From contig JAQNCU010000022.1 in the NCBI GenBank assembly GCA_029077775.1, positions 1-16,133 of the forward strand: a stretch of 16,133 bases of DNA, read 5' to 3'. The notes beneath the pieces were generated by a model. It did not search any database. It saw only the letters and a list, made by a program, of their open reading frames with translations, and had not been told where the DNA came from. The stretch is from Acidocella sp. Lineage in GTDB: Bacteria; Pseudomonadota; Alphaproteobacteria; Acetobacterales; Acetobacteraceae. How positions within the stretch are numbered: position 1 is the first letter of the stretch; every line of letters starts with the position of its first letter. This document shows positions 7,658 to 14,452 of this stretch, piece by piece. Both the position numbers and the translations under genes were made by a program.

Positions 7658-7662
7658 CCATG

Positions 7663-8532
7663 ATGTCGGTCCGTAAATTTCTGCTTCCCGTCAGCAGCTC
7701 GGGCTCCGCCGATGCGGCGTTGCATGCCGGTCTGATGCTCGCCAAAATGTGGAACGCGCATCTCCAGGTGCTGCATATACGGGCGGATTCCCGCGATATC
7801 GCACCTTTGGCTGGCGAGGGATTATCCGGCGCGATGATCGAGGAAATGATGAGTGCGACCGAACGCGAAAGCGGTACGCGGGCACGAGGTTTGCGCGAAT
7901 TATTCGATGCCGCGACGATGTCTGAGGCCGTGATGGTGGGCGAGGCCGTGCGCGGGCGCGATGAGGCGAGTGCCAGCTTTACCAGCGTCACCGGGCGCGA
8001 GGACGAGATCATCGCCTATCAGGCGCGGCTGGCGGATTTGACCATTGTGCCACACCCGCAGGCCGGTGAGGACGTGGCGGCGGCGGATGCGCTGCACGCC
8101 GTATTGTTCGATTCCGGGCGGCCCGTGCTGCTCGCCCCGCTGGAGCCGCCCAAAACCATCGGCAAGCGCGTGGCCGTGGCCTGGAACGGCACCGCCTATG
8201 CGGCATCGGCCCTGGCCTCGGCGATGCCCTTCATCCGGCAGGCCGAAGCCGTGCGGGTGCTATATGCCGAGGAATATTCACGACGCGGGCCGAGTGCTGC
8301 GGAGGTTGCGGAGTATATCTCATACCACGCCGTGCAGGCCGATATCCGCGCTTTTTACCCGGTCAACCGCGTGGTGGGCGCGGGGTTGCTGGCCGCCGCC
8401 GTGGAGTTCGGGGCCGATCTAATGTCGCTTGGCGCCTATTCCACGGCATCGCGGCTACGCCAGCTCATCCTGGGTGGCACCACCAGGCATGTGCTTGAAA
8501 ACGCGACATTGCCGGTGCTTATGAACAGATAA
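7663..8532 (+). CDS. Universal stress protein (UspA family), double-length
   Basis: The 289-residue protein starts SVRKFLLPVSSSGSADAALHAGLMLA, a UspA-type first strand and helix. A second Usp-like half begins near RVAVAWNGTAYAASALA, where WNGT is the typical entry to the second domain. It ends LGAYSTASRLRQLILGGTTRHVLENATLPVLMNR, which resembles the nucleotide-binding G-x2-G-x9-G(S/T) region though with Ala and Thr variations. Usp proteins are cytoplasmic stress-responsive nucleotide-binding proteins with no single reaction. The ATG at 7663 has AGGAGG at 7652-7657; the frame remains open to an ATG at 7582, but that start would translate the tandem array. It is probably transcribed apart from the SDR operon or as its attenuated distal gene. 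Confidence 0.85.
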   Translation: MSVRKFLLPVSSSGSADAALHAGLMLAKMWNAHLQVLHIRADSRDIAPLAGEGLSGAMIEEMMSATERESGTRARGLRELFDAATMSEAVMVGEAVRGRDEASASFTSVTGREDEIIAYQARLADLTIVPHPQAGEDVAAADALHAVLFDSGRPVLLAPLEPPKTIGKRVAVAWNGTAYAASALASAMPFIRQAEAVRVLYAEEYSRRGPSAAEVAEYISYHAVQADIRAFYPVNRVVGAGLLAAAVEFGADLMSLGAYSTASRLRQLILGGTTRHVLENATLPVLMNR

Positions 8533-8561
8533 ACCCAGGCGTCCCTGACAAGAATTTACTT

Positions 8562-8593
8562 ATTTTACAATTCACCATTCATTTTTGTAAAAT
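8562..8593 (+). promoter_or_regulatory. Candidate sigma70-type promoter embedded in an inverted repeat, upstream of isocitrate lyase
   Basis: An AT-rich island in a GC-rich background carries a perfect 9-bp inverted repeat: ATTTTACAA at 8562-8570 and TTGTAAAAT at 8585-8593, 14 bases apart. TTTACA (8564-8569) and TAAAAT (8588-8593), separated by 18 bases, each match five of six consensus positions of a -35/-10 pair. The two promoter boxes thus lie inside the two arms. A regulator that binds both arms would cover RNA polymerase contacts, which suits a carbon-source-controlled glyoxylate shunt gene. The 5' leader would be about 100 bases. The regulator is not identifiable here. Confidence 0.5.
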
Positions 8594-8700
8594 TAATCAC
8601 TTCTTTCGCGTCCCGGATCGATATTGGCGATGTTGTTCGCAGTCGCAGCAGACTAGAAGGGGCGCGCTGTTAAAGCCGACCGACACGAAAGAGAGACCAC

Positions 8701-10362
8701 ATGAACACCAAGGTTTACGCTCCCGAGGGCCTGTCCGGCGGCATCGCGCCCGCCGCCGCGCCTGTTTCCCATGCTGGGTATCATGACCACATCGCCCGCG
8801 TAGACGAACTGATCAAAAGCAAAAAAGGTACGTGGGATGGCATCAGCGCCGAATCCGTGGCGCGCATGCGTTTGCAGAACCGTTTTCTCACCGGGCTCGA
8901 CATCGCCCGCCACACCGCGGCCACCATGCGCGCGGACATGGCGGCGTTTGATGCGGACCCGAAGACCTACACACAGTCGCTCGGTGCCTGGCACGGTTTC
9001 ATCGCGCAACAACAGGTGATCTCGATCAAAAAACATTTCGGCACCACAAAGGGCCGGTATATCTATCTCTCGGGCTGGATGGTCGCGGCATTACGCTCAG
9101 AATTCGGACCGCTGCCGGACCAGTCGATGCACGAGAAAACCTCGGTCCCCGCGCTGATCGCGGAAATTTACACGTTTTTGCGCCAGGCCGATGCGCGTGA
9201 ACTGGGCATGATGTTCCGCGACCTCGATGCCGCCCGCAACGCGGGTGATGCCGCCCGGGCGCAGGACATCCAGGCTAAGATCGATCATTACGAGAGCCAT
9301 GTGGTGCCGATCATCGCTGATATCGACGCCGGGTTCGGCAATGCCGAGGCGACGTATTTATTGGCCAAAAAAATGATCGAGGCCGGGGCCTGCGCGTTGC
9401 AGATCGAGAACCAGGTCTCGGATGAGAAACAATGCGGCCATCAGGACGGCAAAGTGACCGTGCCGCACGAGGATTTCATCGCCAAGGTGCGCGCCTGTCG
9501 CTATGCGTTCATGGAATTGGGCGTCGAGGAGGGCATCATCGTCACCCGGACAGACAGCCTGGGCGCCGGGCTGACCAAGCAGATCGCCGTCAGTCACCAA
9601 CCGGGCGACCTTGGGGACCAGTATAATTCCTTCCTTGATTGCGAGGAGATCTCGCCCGAGACCGCGCGCAATGGCGATGTCATCATCAACCGGAACGGCA
9701 AAATGCTGCGGCCCAAGCGTCTGGCCAGCAATTTGTTTCAGTTCCGCGCCGGAACGGGGGTGGATCGTTGCGTGCTGGATTCCATCACCAGCCTGCAAAA
9801 CGGCGCGGATTTGTTATGGATCGAGACCGAAAAACCGCATATTGCGCAGATCGCTGAAATGATGGACCGGGTGCGCGCGGTGGTGCCCAATGCCAAGCTC
9901 GTCTACAATAATTCGCCGTCCTTTAACTGGACGCTGAATTTCCGCCAGCAGGTCTATGATGCGTGGAAGGCGGCGGGCGAGGATGTGTCCGCCTATGACC
10001 GTACCAAGCTGATGAGCGTGGATTATGACGGCACGAAACTAGGTGCCGAGGCCGATGAGCGGATCCGCACCTTCCAGGCGGATGCCGCGAAGCGCGCTGG
10101 CATTTTCCACCATCTGATCACGCTGCCGACCTATCACACCGCGGCGCTGTCCACCGATAATTTGTCGCGGGAATATTTCGGCGCGCAGGGTATGCTGGGT
10201 TATGTGCTGGGCGTGCAGCGCCAGGAGATCCGCCAGGGTATCGCCTGTGTGAAGCATCAGAACATGTCCGGCTCGGATGTTGGCGATGACCATAAGGAAT
10301 ATTTCGCGGGTGAATCGGCGCTGAAGGCTGGCGGTGTCCATAACACCATGAACCAGTTCTGA
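8701..10362 (+). CDS. aceA: Isocitrate lyase, long form (glyoxylate shunt)
   Basis: The enzyme cleaves isocitrate to succinate and glyoxylate in the cytosol. At 553 residues it is much longer than the E. coli enzyme (434) and resembles the Pseudomonas/Acinetobacter type (about 530). The catalytic loop reads EKQCGH (C245, H247), a variant of the KKCGH signature, followed by QDGKVTVPHEDF. The metal-site aspartates are in IIADIDAGFGN (D207, D209), and RTDSLGAGLTKQIAVSH follows. The C-terminus has YNNSPSFNWTLNF, the substrate-binding stretch of ICL. Methylisocitrate lyase is excluded by length and these motifs. GAGAG precedes the ATG. It is monocistronic: its own promoter candidate lies at 8562-8593 and a strong hairpin follows at 10398-10431. 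No malate synthase gene is in the window. Confidence 0.95.
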   Translation: MNTKVYAPEGLSGGIAPAAAPVSHAGYHDHIARVDELIKSKKGTWDGISAESVARMRLQNRFLTGLDIARHTAATMRADMAAFDADPKTYTQSLGAWHGFIAQQQVISIKKHFGTTKGRYIYLSGWMVAALRSEFGPLPDQSMHEKTSVPALIAEIYTFLRQADARELGMMFRDLDAARNAGDAARAQDIQAKIDHYESHVVPIIADIDAGFGNAEATYLLAKKMIEAGACALQIENQVSDEKQCGHQDGKVTVPHEDFIAKVRACRYAFMELGVEEGIIVTRTDSLGAGLTKQIAVSHQPGDLGDQYNSFLDCEEISPETARNGDVIINRNGKMLRPKRLASNLFQFRAGTGVDRCVLDSITSLQNGADLLWIETEKPHIAQIAEMMDRVRAVVPNAKLVYNNSPSFNWTLNFRQQVYDAWKAAGEDVSAYDRTKLMSVDYDGTKLGAEADERIRTFQADAAKRAGIFHHLITLPTYHTAALSTDNLSREYFGAQGMLGYVLGVQRQEIRQGIACVKHQNMSGSDVGDDHKEYFAGESALKAGGVHNTMNQF

Positions 10363-10397
10363 TTTCACGATTGATTTCAGGCGCGTCGCGATCAACG

Positions 10398-10431
10398 AAA
10401 ATCGGCCCGGAGGCATATCCGGGCCGATTTT
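10398..10431 (+). terminator. Rho-independent terminator after isocitrate lyase
   Basis: AAAATCGGCCCGG at 10398-10410 pairs perfectly with CCGGGCCGATTTT at 10419-10431 around an eight-base loop. The GC-rich stem ends in a short T-run on the plus strand and an A-run before it, so it is 36 bases after the lyase stop and could also work in reverse. It separates the lyase from the phosphotransferase operon. Confidence 0.88.
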
Positions 10432-10464
10432 ATGTTAACGATAAAGTTACGGTTCTGTGCGCAA

Positions 10465-10478
10465 CTGGTGATTACCAG
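10465..10478. promoter_or_regulatory. Small inverted repeat upstream of hprK
   Basis: CTGGT and ACCAG flank a four-base GATT spacer about 47 bases before the hprK ATG, in the only non-coding stretch that can hold the promoter of the hprK-ptsI operon. It could be an operator or a minor hairpin; the arms are only five bases long. Confidence 0.25.
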
Positions 10479-10524
10479 ATAACCCCTTCCATAAACCCGC
10501 AAAACTTGTCACATTCTGTTGCTC

Positions 10525-10959
10525 ATGCGCCTGCACGCTTCCTGCGCTGCCCGGATGGGACCGGGTGGCTATGATGCTGTTTTGCTTCTCAGCCCCCCTG
10601 GCGGCGGCAAGTCGGATTTTTTGTTGCGCCTGCTGCGATATGACTTTGTTTTGGTCGCGGATGACCAGGTGCTGATCGACGACAACATCGCCCGCGCCCC
10701 ACCTTGCCTCGCCGGGCTGTTGGAGGTTTGCGGCCTCGGCATTTTCCATGTTGATCACGCGCCCAGCGCCGTTTTGCGCCTGGCCATCCAGCTCATCCGC
10801 CCCGCCACGCGCCTGCCGGAACCCGCATGGCATGACGGCACGGGCCTGCCACTGGTGCATATCGACCCGGCCTGCCCGAGCGGCCCGGACCGCGCCGTTT
10901 TGGCGTTGGAGGCCGCATGCGGGCGCATCCGCCAGCATACCGGGGCCTTCACGGCATGA
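10525..10959 (+). CDS. hprK: HPr kinase/phosphorylase, catalytic-domain-only alphaproteobacterial form
   Basis: The 144-residue protein matches only the C-terminal kinase half of the roughly 310-residue Gram-positive HprK, as is usual in Alphaproteobacteria. It begins RLHASCAAR, has a P-loop-like SPPGGGKSD (K29, S30), an ADD motif at 45-47 (VLVADDQVLID) and the HprK signature as EVCGLGIFHV at 67-76, where the usual EVRGLGI has Arg replaced by Cys. It should phosphorylate and dephosphorylate the regulatory serine of HPr; that HPr with its RSIMG serine is encoded at 12350-12637. Starts at ATG 10525 or TTG 10519 are possible and neither has a Shine-Dalgarno; an in-frame stop at 10493-10495 rules out an N-terminal domain. 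The stop overlaps rapZ (ATGA). The usual chvI/chvG two-component genes are not upstream. Confidence 0.85.
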   Translation: MRLHASCAARMGPGGYDAVLLLSPPGGGKSDFLLRLLRYDFVLVADDQVLIDDNIARAPPCLAGLLEVCGLGIFHVDHAPSAVLRLAIQLIRPATRLPEPAWHDGTGLPLVHIDPACPSGPDRAVLALEAACGRIRQHTGAFTA

Positions 10960-11864
10960 GCCAAACCTGCGCCCAGGCCGCCAAACTCGCCATCGTGCTG
11001 GTCACCGGGCTCTCCGGGGCGGGCAAAAACTCGATCCTGCGCGCCTTCGAGGATCTCGGCTTCGAGACCATGGACAACCCGCCGCTCGCCACGCTGGAAG
11101 ACCTCGCGGCGCGCGCGGTGACCAACCTCGCCATCGGGGTCGATGCGCGTTCACGCGGGTTCGCGGCGGAGTCTGTTCTCGCCACATTGCACCGCCTGCG
11201 CGCCCGGACGAACCTGGCACCCAGCTTGGTCTTTGCCACCGCGGCCGAGGAGGTGCTGTTGCGCCGCTATTCCGAAACACGCCGCCGCCACCCGCTGGCC
11301 CAGACCGGCACCGTGGCGGATGGTATCGCGCTGGAGCGTGACCTGACCGCGCCGCTCGCCCGCGCGGCGGATTTGCTGGTCGATACGAGCAGTTTGAAAC
11401 TGCCCAGCCTGCGCACGCTGATCGAAGACCAGTTCGGCGCGGGCGCGCCTGGCATCGGGGTCACGCTGATGTCCTTCGCCTATCCGGGCGGCCTCCCGCA
11501 AGAAGCAGATCTGGTATTCGACGCGCGCTTCCTGAAAAACCCACATTATGATCCGGGCTTGAAGCCGCTTTGTGGGCTTGATGAAAAAATAGGAAAGTTT
11601 ATTGAAGAGGATCCTGATTTTACGGCATATTATGCTCGCATCCTGGGCATGGTCGAATTTTTATTGCCGAGATTCGTGCAGGAAGGAAAAAAATATGCAA
11701 CAATCTGCATCGGATGTACCGGTGGGCAGCATAGATCTGTGTATATGATCGAAAAATTAAAGCATCAGCTAAGCCAAAACGGCTGGCGGGTGAGTGTTAT
11801 CCATCGTGAAGCCGCGAAGTTCTCGCACCCCCCCACGCCGCAAAGCCACTACGCCAAGGAATGA
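10956..11864 (+). CDS. rapZ: RNase adapter / nucleotide-binding protein RapZ
   Basis: The 302-residue protein has normal RapZ length. The N-terminal P-loop region reads VLVTGLSGAGKNSILRAFEDLGFETMDNPP; here the residue after the P-loop Lys is Asn, not Ser/Thr. The C-terminal domain has MSFAYPGGLP, DARFLKNPHY and the family hallmark GCTGGQHRSVYMIEKL. In E. coli RapZ binds GlcZ small RNA and directs RNase E, and the C-terminal domain binds the RNA and a sugar metabolite; in Alphaproteobacteria the role is less defined. The start is the ATG overlapping the hprK stop; the frame is open further upstream to 10917 but those residues lie inside hprK. A patch at about 11575-11770 is unusually AT-rich (about 39% G+C in 11581-11760) yet keeps frame and motif. 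Confidence 0.92.
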   Translation: MSQTCAQAAKLAIVLVTGLSGAGKNSILRAFEDLGFETMDNPPLATLEDLAARAVTNLAIGVDARSRGFAAESVLATLHRLRARTNLAPSLVFATAAEEVLLRRYSETRRRHPLAQTGTVADGIALERDLTAPLARAADLLVDTSSLKLPSLRTLIEDQFGAGAPGIGVTLMSFAYPGGLPQEADLVFDARFLKNPHYDPGLKPLCGLDEKIGKFIEEDPDFTAYYARILGMVEFLLPRFVQEGKKYATICIGCTGGQHRSVYMIEKLKHQLSQNGWRVSVIHREAAKFSHPPTPQSHYAKE

Positions 11865-11874
11865 GTTACGAAAC

Positions 11875-12297
11875 ATGATCGGTATGGTACTCGTTACCCA
11901 CGGCACGCTCGCCAATGCGCTGCGCGACGCCATGGAACATGTCGTCGGTAAACAGACAAATGTCGCAACGGTCTGTATCGAGTCAGATTCGGAATTTGAG
12001 GGCCAGCGCGCCGAGATCGCCAGCCGGATCGCCGAGGTGAATGTCGGCGATGGCGTGATCCTGTTGACCGACATGTTCGGCGGCACACCCAGCAACCTTG
12101 CCATGTCCATGCTCAACCAGCCGGGGATCGAGATCATCGGCGGCGTTAACCTTCCGATGCTGGTCAAGCTCGCCAAAATTCGCGGGCATCAGGCGCTGGA
12201 TGAAGCGGTGCTGTGCGCCGAGGCGGCGGGCCGGAAATATATCTGCTCAGGGCACGAAATCCACCATGCCTGTGCTGCCCCCCGCGCCGCCGAGTAA
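11875..12297 (+). CDS. PTS EIIA component, mannose family (ManX-like)
   Basis: The 140-residue protein is a single EIIA(Man) domain. The phospho-acceptor is H9 in MIGMVLVTHGTLANAL, and the family motif VILLTDMFGGTPSNLAMSML follows at about 61-80, then GGVNLPMLVKLA. It accepts phosphate from HPr; with no EIIB, EIIC or EIID nearby it is most likely a regulatory output of the phosphorelay, not part of a sugar importer. The ATG at 11875 lies ten bases after the rapZ stop; AAGGA at 11856-11860 is rather far for a Shine-Dalgarno, so coupling to rapZ translation is plausible. The frame is open upstream into rapZ but family alignment starts at MIGM. Confidence 0.92.
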   Translation: MIGMVLVTHGTLANALRDAMEHVVGKQTNVATVCIESDSEFEGQRAEIASRIAEVNVGDGVILLTDMFGGTPSNLAMSMLNQPGIEIIGGVNLPMLVKLAKIRGHQALDEAVLCAEAAGRKYICSGHEIHHACAAPRAAE

Positions 12298-12322
12298 CCC
12301 GCGATGACAAAGTTGAACAAGA

Positions 12323-12336
12323 CGGCGATAACGCCG
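12323..12336 (+). other. Short intercistronic hairpin between EIIA and HPr genes
   Basis: CGGCG-ATAA-CGCCG forms a compact stem with a tetraloop 13 bases before the HPr ATG. The 52-base gap has no evident Shine-Dalgarno; the start is preceded by an A-rich stretch. The hairpin may influence mRNA stability or HPr translation, but the stem is only five pairs. Confidence 0.3.
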
Positions 12337-12349
12337 CAAAAACATTACA

Positions 12350-12637
12350 ATGGACGATAACAGCGCGGTTGTGACCGCCGATGTGGGGATCATCAACCGA
12401 AGGGGGCTGCATGCGCGCGCCGCCGCCAAGCTCGTCACGCTTGCCGAACGCTTCAGCGCCTCGGTGGAGGTTGCCAAAGACGGCCAGAGCGTCTCCGCAC
12501 GCTCGATCATGGGCCTTATGATGCTGGGCGCTGGCCCGGGTAGCGTTGTTCACCTCGTCGCCGAGGGGTTCGACGCGAAGGAAGCCCTGGATGCCATTGC
12601 CGCGCTGATCGAAGCCGGCTTCCATGAAACCGACTAA
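12350..12637 (+). CDS. ptsH: HPr phosphocarrier protein
   Basis: The 95-residue protein has the HPr active-site histidine H21 in INRRGLHARAAAK and the regulatory serine S52 in SARSIMGLMMLGAGPGS, which aligns with Ser46 of Bacillus HPr. Enzyme I phosphorylates the His from PEP, and HprK (10525-10959) should phosphorylate the Ser. The N-terminus is about six residues longer than E. coli HPr. The last 14 bases overlap the start of the enzyme I gene in a different frame, so the two products are probably translationally coupled. The presence of the RSIMG serine next to an intact kinase gene is good support for a working Ser-phosphorylation branch. Confidence 0.94.
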   Translation: MDDNSAVVTADVGIINRRGLHARAAAKLVTLAERFSASVEVAKDGQSVSARSIMGLMMLGAGPGSVVHLVAEGFDAKEALDAIAALIEAGFHETD

Positions 12638-14417
12638 GCCAAGCGAACAGATTTTTTTCGGCCACCCGGTCTCGCCCGGCATCGGCATCGGTCCCATCGA
12701 CGAGGCCGCCGAGCCCGAACTGGTTATCAGCCATAAAAAAATCGCCGCCGCCGATGCGCCCGCCGAACGCGCCCGGCTGGAGGAAGCACTCATCCGCTCA
12801 CGCCACCAACTTGCCAAGCTGAAGGCACGGCTGGCCGGGCTGCCCGAACAGAGCCAGGCCGAGATTGCGCCGCTGATCGATGCCTATTTACATATGCTCG
12901 GCACATCGCGCCTGATGCGCGGCATCCGGGCACGGATCGGCGATAACCTCATCTCGGCTGAATCCGCCGTGCAGGACGAGGCCGAGGCCCAGGCCAACGC
13001 GATCCTGGCGCTCACCGGCTCCGACCGTGCGGGCCGCCTGCGCCGGGCGGAGGAGGTGCGCGAGATCAGCCGCCGCATTCTGCGCAACCTCACCCACCAG
13101 CCCTTTCGCAGCTTCGCAGCACTCGCCCCGGGCAGCATTCTCGCCGCCACGGATTTGCGCCCGGCGGATGCCGCCCTGATCCAGCCCGCGAATTTTGCGG
13201 GTATCATCACCGCCGAGGGGGGGGCCGATGGCCATACGGCGGTGATGCTGCGCGCCCTTGGCCTGCCCGCCGTGCTGGGTGCCACCGGCGTGTTGGATGC
13301 CGCCCAGCCCGGCACATTGGCGATTATCGATGGCGATGCCGGGACGATTACGTTAAACCCGAGCCGCGCGAGCCTGGAGGCCGCGAGCGCCAAGCTGCGC
13401 GATATGAGCCGCAGCCGGCGCAGCCTCGCCCGCCTGCAACATTTGCCAGCCGAAACCCGCGACCATGTTGCCATCGACCTGCAAGCCAATCTGGAATTGC
13501 CGTTCGAGCTGCCAATGATCGCGCAATCAGGGGCCCATGGCATCGGCCTGCTGCGCAGCGAGTTCATTTTCATGAACCGCGAATCCCTGCCCGATGAGGA
13601 TACCCAGACCCAGATCTACCAGAACATCGTGGCCGCCATGGATGGTGACCCGGTGACCATCCGGGTGCTCGACTGGGGGTCCGACAAGGATGTCGAGGCG
13701 CTGAGCGATTATCTGCCGGAGGCCGCCGAACCCAACCCCGCACTCGGCCTGCGCGGCATCCGCCTGCTGCTGCGCCATCCCTCATTGCTGGAAACCCAGC
13801 TCGCCGCGATATTACGCGCCGGTGCGGCGGGCCCGGTGCGGATCATGCTGCCCATGGTCTCTCTCACCGCCGAGATCATCGCCGTGCGGGATATTCTCGA
13901 TGCGGTGTACAGGCGCCTGAAGCGCCGTGGCGTACGCATGGCGGCCAAAAAACCACCACTCGGCATCATGATCGAGACACCCGCCGCAGCACTTGGCTGC
14001 GCGCAGCTGGCCCGGCACGCGCAATTTTTCGCCCTCGGCACGAATGATCTGACCATGTACACCATGGCCGCAGACCGCAGCCTGCCGGTGGGGAGCAAGC
14101 TGTACGACCCGCTGGAACCGGCAATTTTACGGCTGATCCACATCACCGCTGAGGCCGCCCAGGCCGCGCGCATCCCGGTCTCGTTATGCGGTGAACTCGC
14201 CAGCCGCGAACAGGCAACGCCGCTATTGCTCGGTCTTGGCATCCGCCAGCTCTCGATGCATGGCAATGCGATACCGCGCGTTAAACAGGCGGTTCGCGCC
14301 GCGACATTGTCGCAATGTCACGCCATCGCCACCGCCGCGCTGGACGCCGCCGATGCTGATGCCGTGCGCGAGATCATCCGCGCAAGAACGTTTTCAGACC
14401 CGTCGGAAACGACTTAG
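12624..14417 (+). CDS. ptsI: Phosphoenolpyruvate-protein phosphotransferase (enzyme I)
   Basis: At 597 residues this is enzyme I without an N-terminal GAF domain, so PtsI-type, not the nitrogen-PTS PtsP. The HPr-binding helices occupy about 45-150. The phospho-histidine is H204 in AEGGADGHTAVMLRALGLPA, where the usual TSH reads DGH. The PEP-binding TIM barrel follows: LLRSEFIFMNR (R311), NPALGLRGIR, IETPAA (E451), FALGTNDLTMYTMAADR (D475) and the proton-donor cysteine C522 in SLCGELA. It transfers phosphate from PEP to HPr in the cytosol. The start overlaps ptsH by 14 bp. It is the last gene of the hprK operon, ending 52 bases from the convergent ligase gene with a palindrome between. PEP synthase or pyruvate phosphate dikinase are excluded by domain order and length. 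Confidence 0.94.
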   Translation: MKPTKPSEQIFFGHPVSPGIGIGPIDEAAEPELVISHKKIAAADAPAERARLEEALIRSRHQLAKLKARLAGLPEQSQAEIAPLIDAYLHMLGTSRLMRGIRARIGDNLISAESAVQDEAEAQANAILALTGSDRAGRLRRAEEVREISRRILRNLTHQPFRSFAALAPGSILAATDLRPADAALIQPANFAGIITAEGGADGHTAVMLRALGLPAVLGATGVLDAAQPGTLAIIDGDAGTITLNPSRASLEAASAKLRDMSRSRRSLARLQHLPAETRDHVAIDLQANLELPFELPMIAQSGAHGIGLLRSEFIFMNRESLPDEDTQTQIYQNIVAAMDGDPVTIRVLDWGSDKDVEALSDYLPEAAEPNPALGLRGIRLLLRHPSLLETQLAAILRAGAAGPVRIMLPMVSLTAEIIAVRDILDAVYRRLKRRGVRMAAKKPPLGIMIETPAAALGCAQLARHAQFFALGTNDLTMYTMAADRSLPVGSKLYDPLEPAILRLIHITAEAAQAARIPVSLCGELASREQATPLLLGLGIRQLSMHGNAIPRVKQAVRAATLSQCHAIATAALDAADADAVREIIRARTFSDPSETT

Positions 14418-14426
14418 CCCTACATT

Positions 14427-14452
14427 GCGCGCGGGGCTGGTGGGGCGGCCGC
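14427..14452 (+). repeat. GC-rich intergenic repeat element, copy 2 of 2
   Basis: The 26 bases repeat 5411-5436 with one A/C difference. This copy lies just after the enzyme I stop and extends on its right into the perfect palindrome at 14437-14460. Two near-identical copies in 16 kb suggest a family of dispersed intergenic elements in this genome. Confidence 0.6.

Noticed and set aside
7582..7662. N-terminal extension of the universal stress protein into the tandem array
   Set aside because: A strong AGGAGG at 7652-7657 fits the ATG at 7663, and the extra residues come from repeat units 5-6 and the GC palindrome.
11575..11770. Insertion sequence or small mobile insertion within rapZ
   Set aside because: The protein frame, length and conserved motif run through the AT-rich patch, and no inverted repeats or target duplications are seen.
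12304..12349. Small extra gene between EIIA and HPr
   Set aside because: The gap is 52 bases with no ribosome site and no frame of useful length; a short hairpin explains its only structure.
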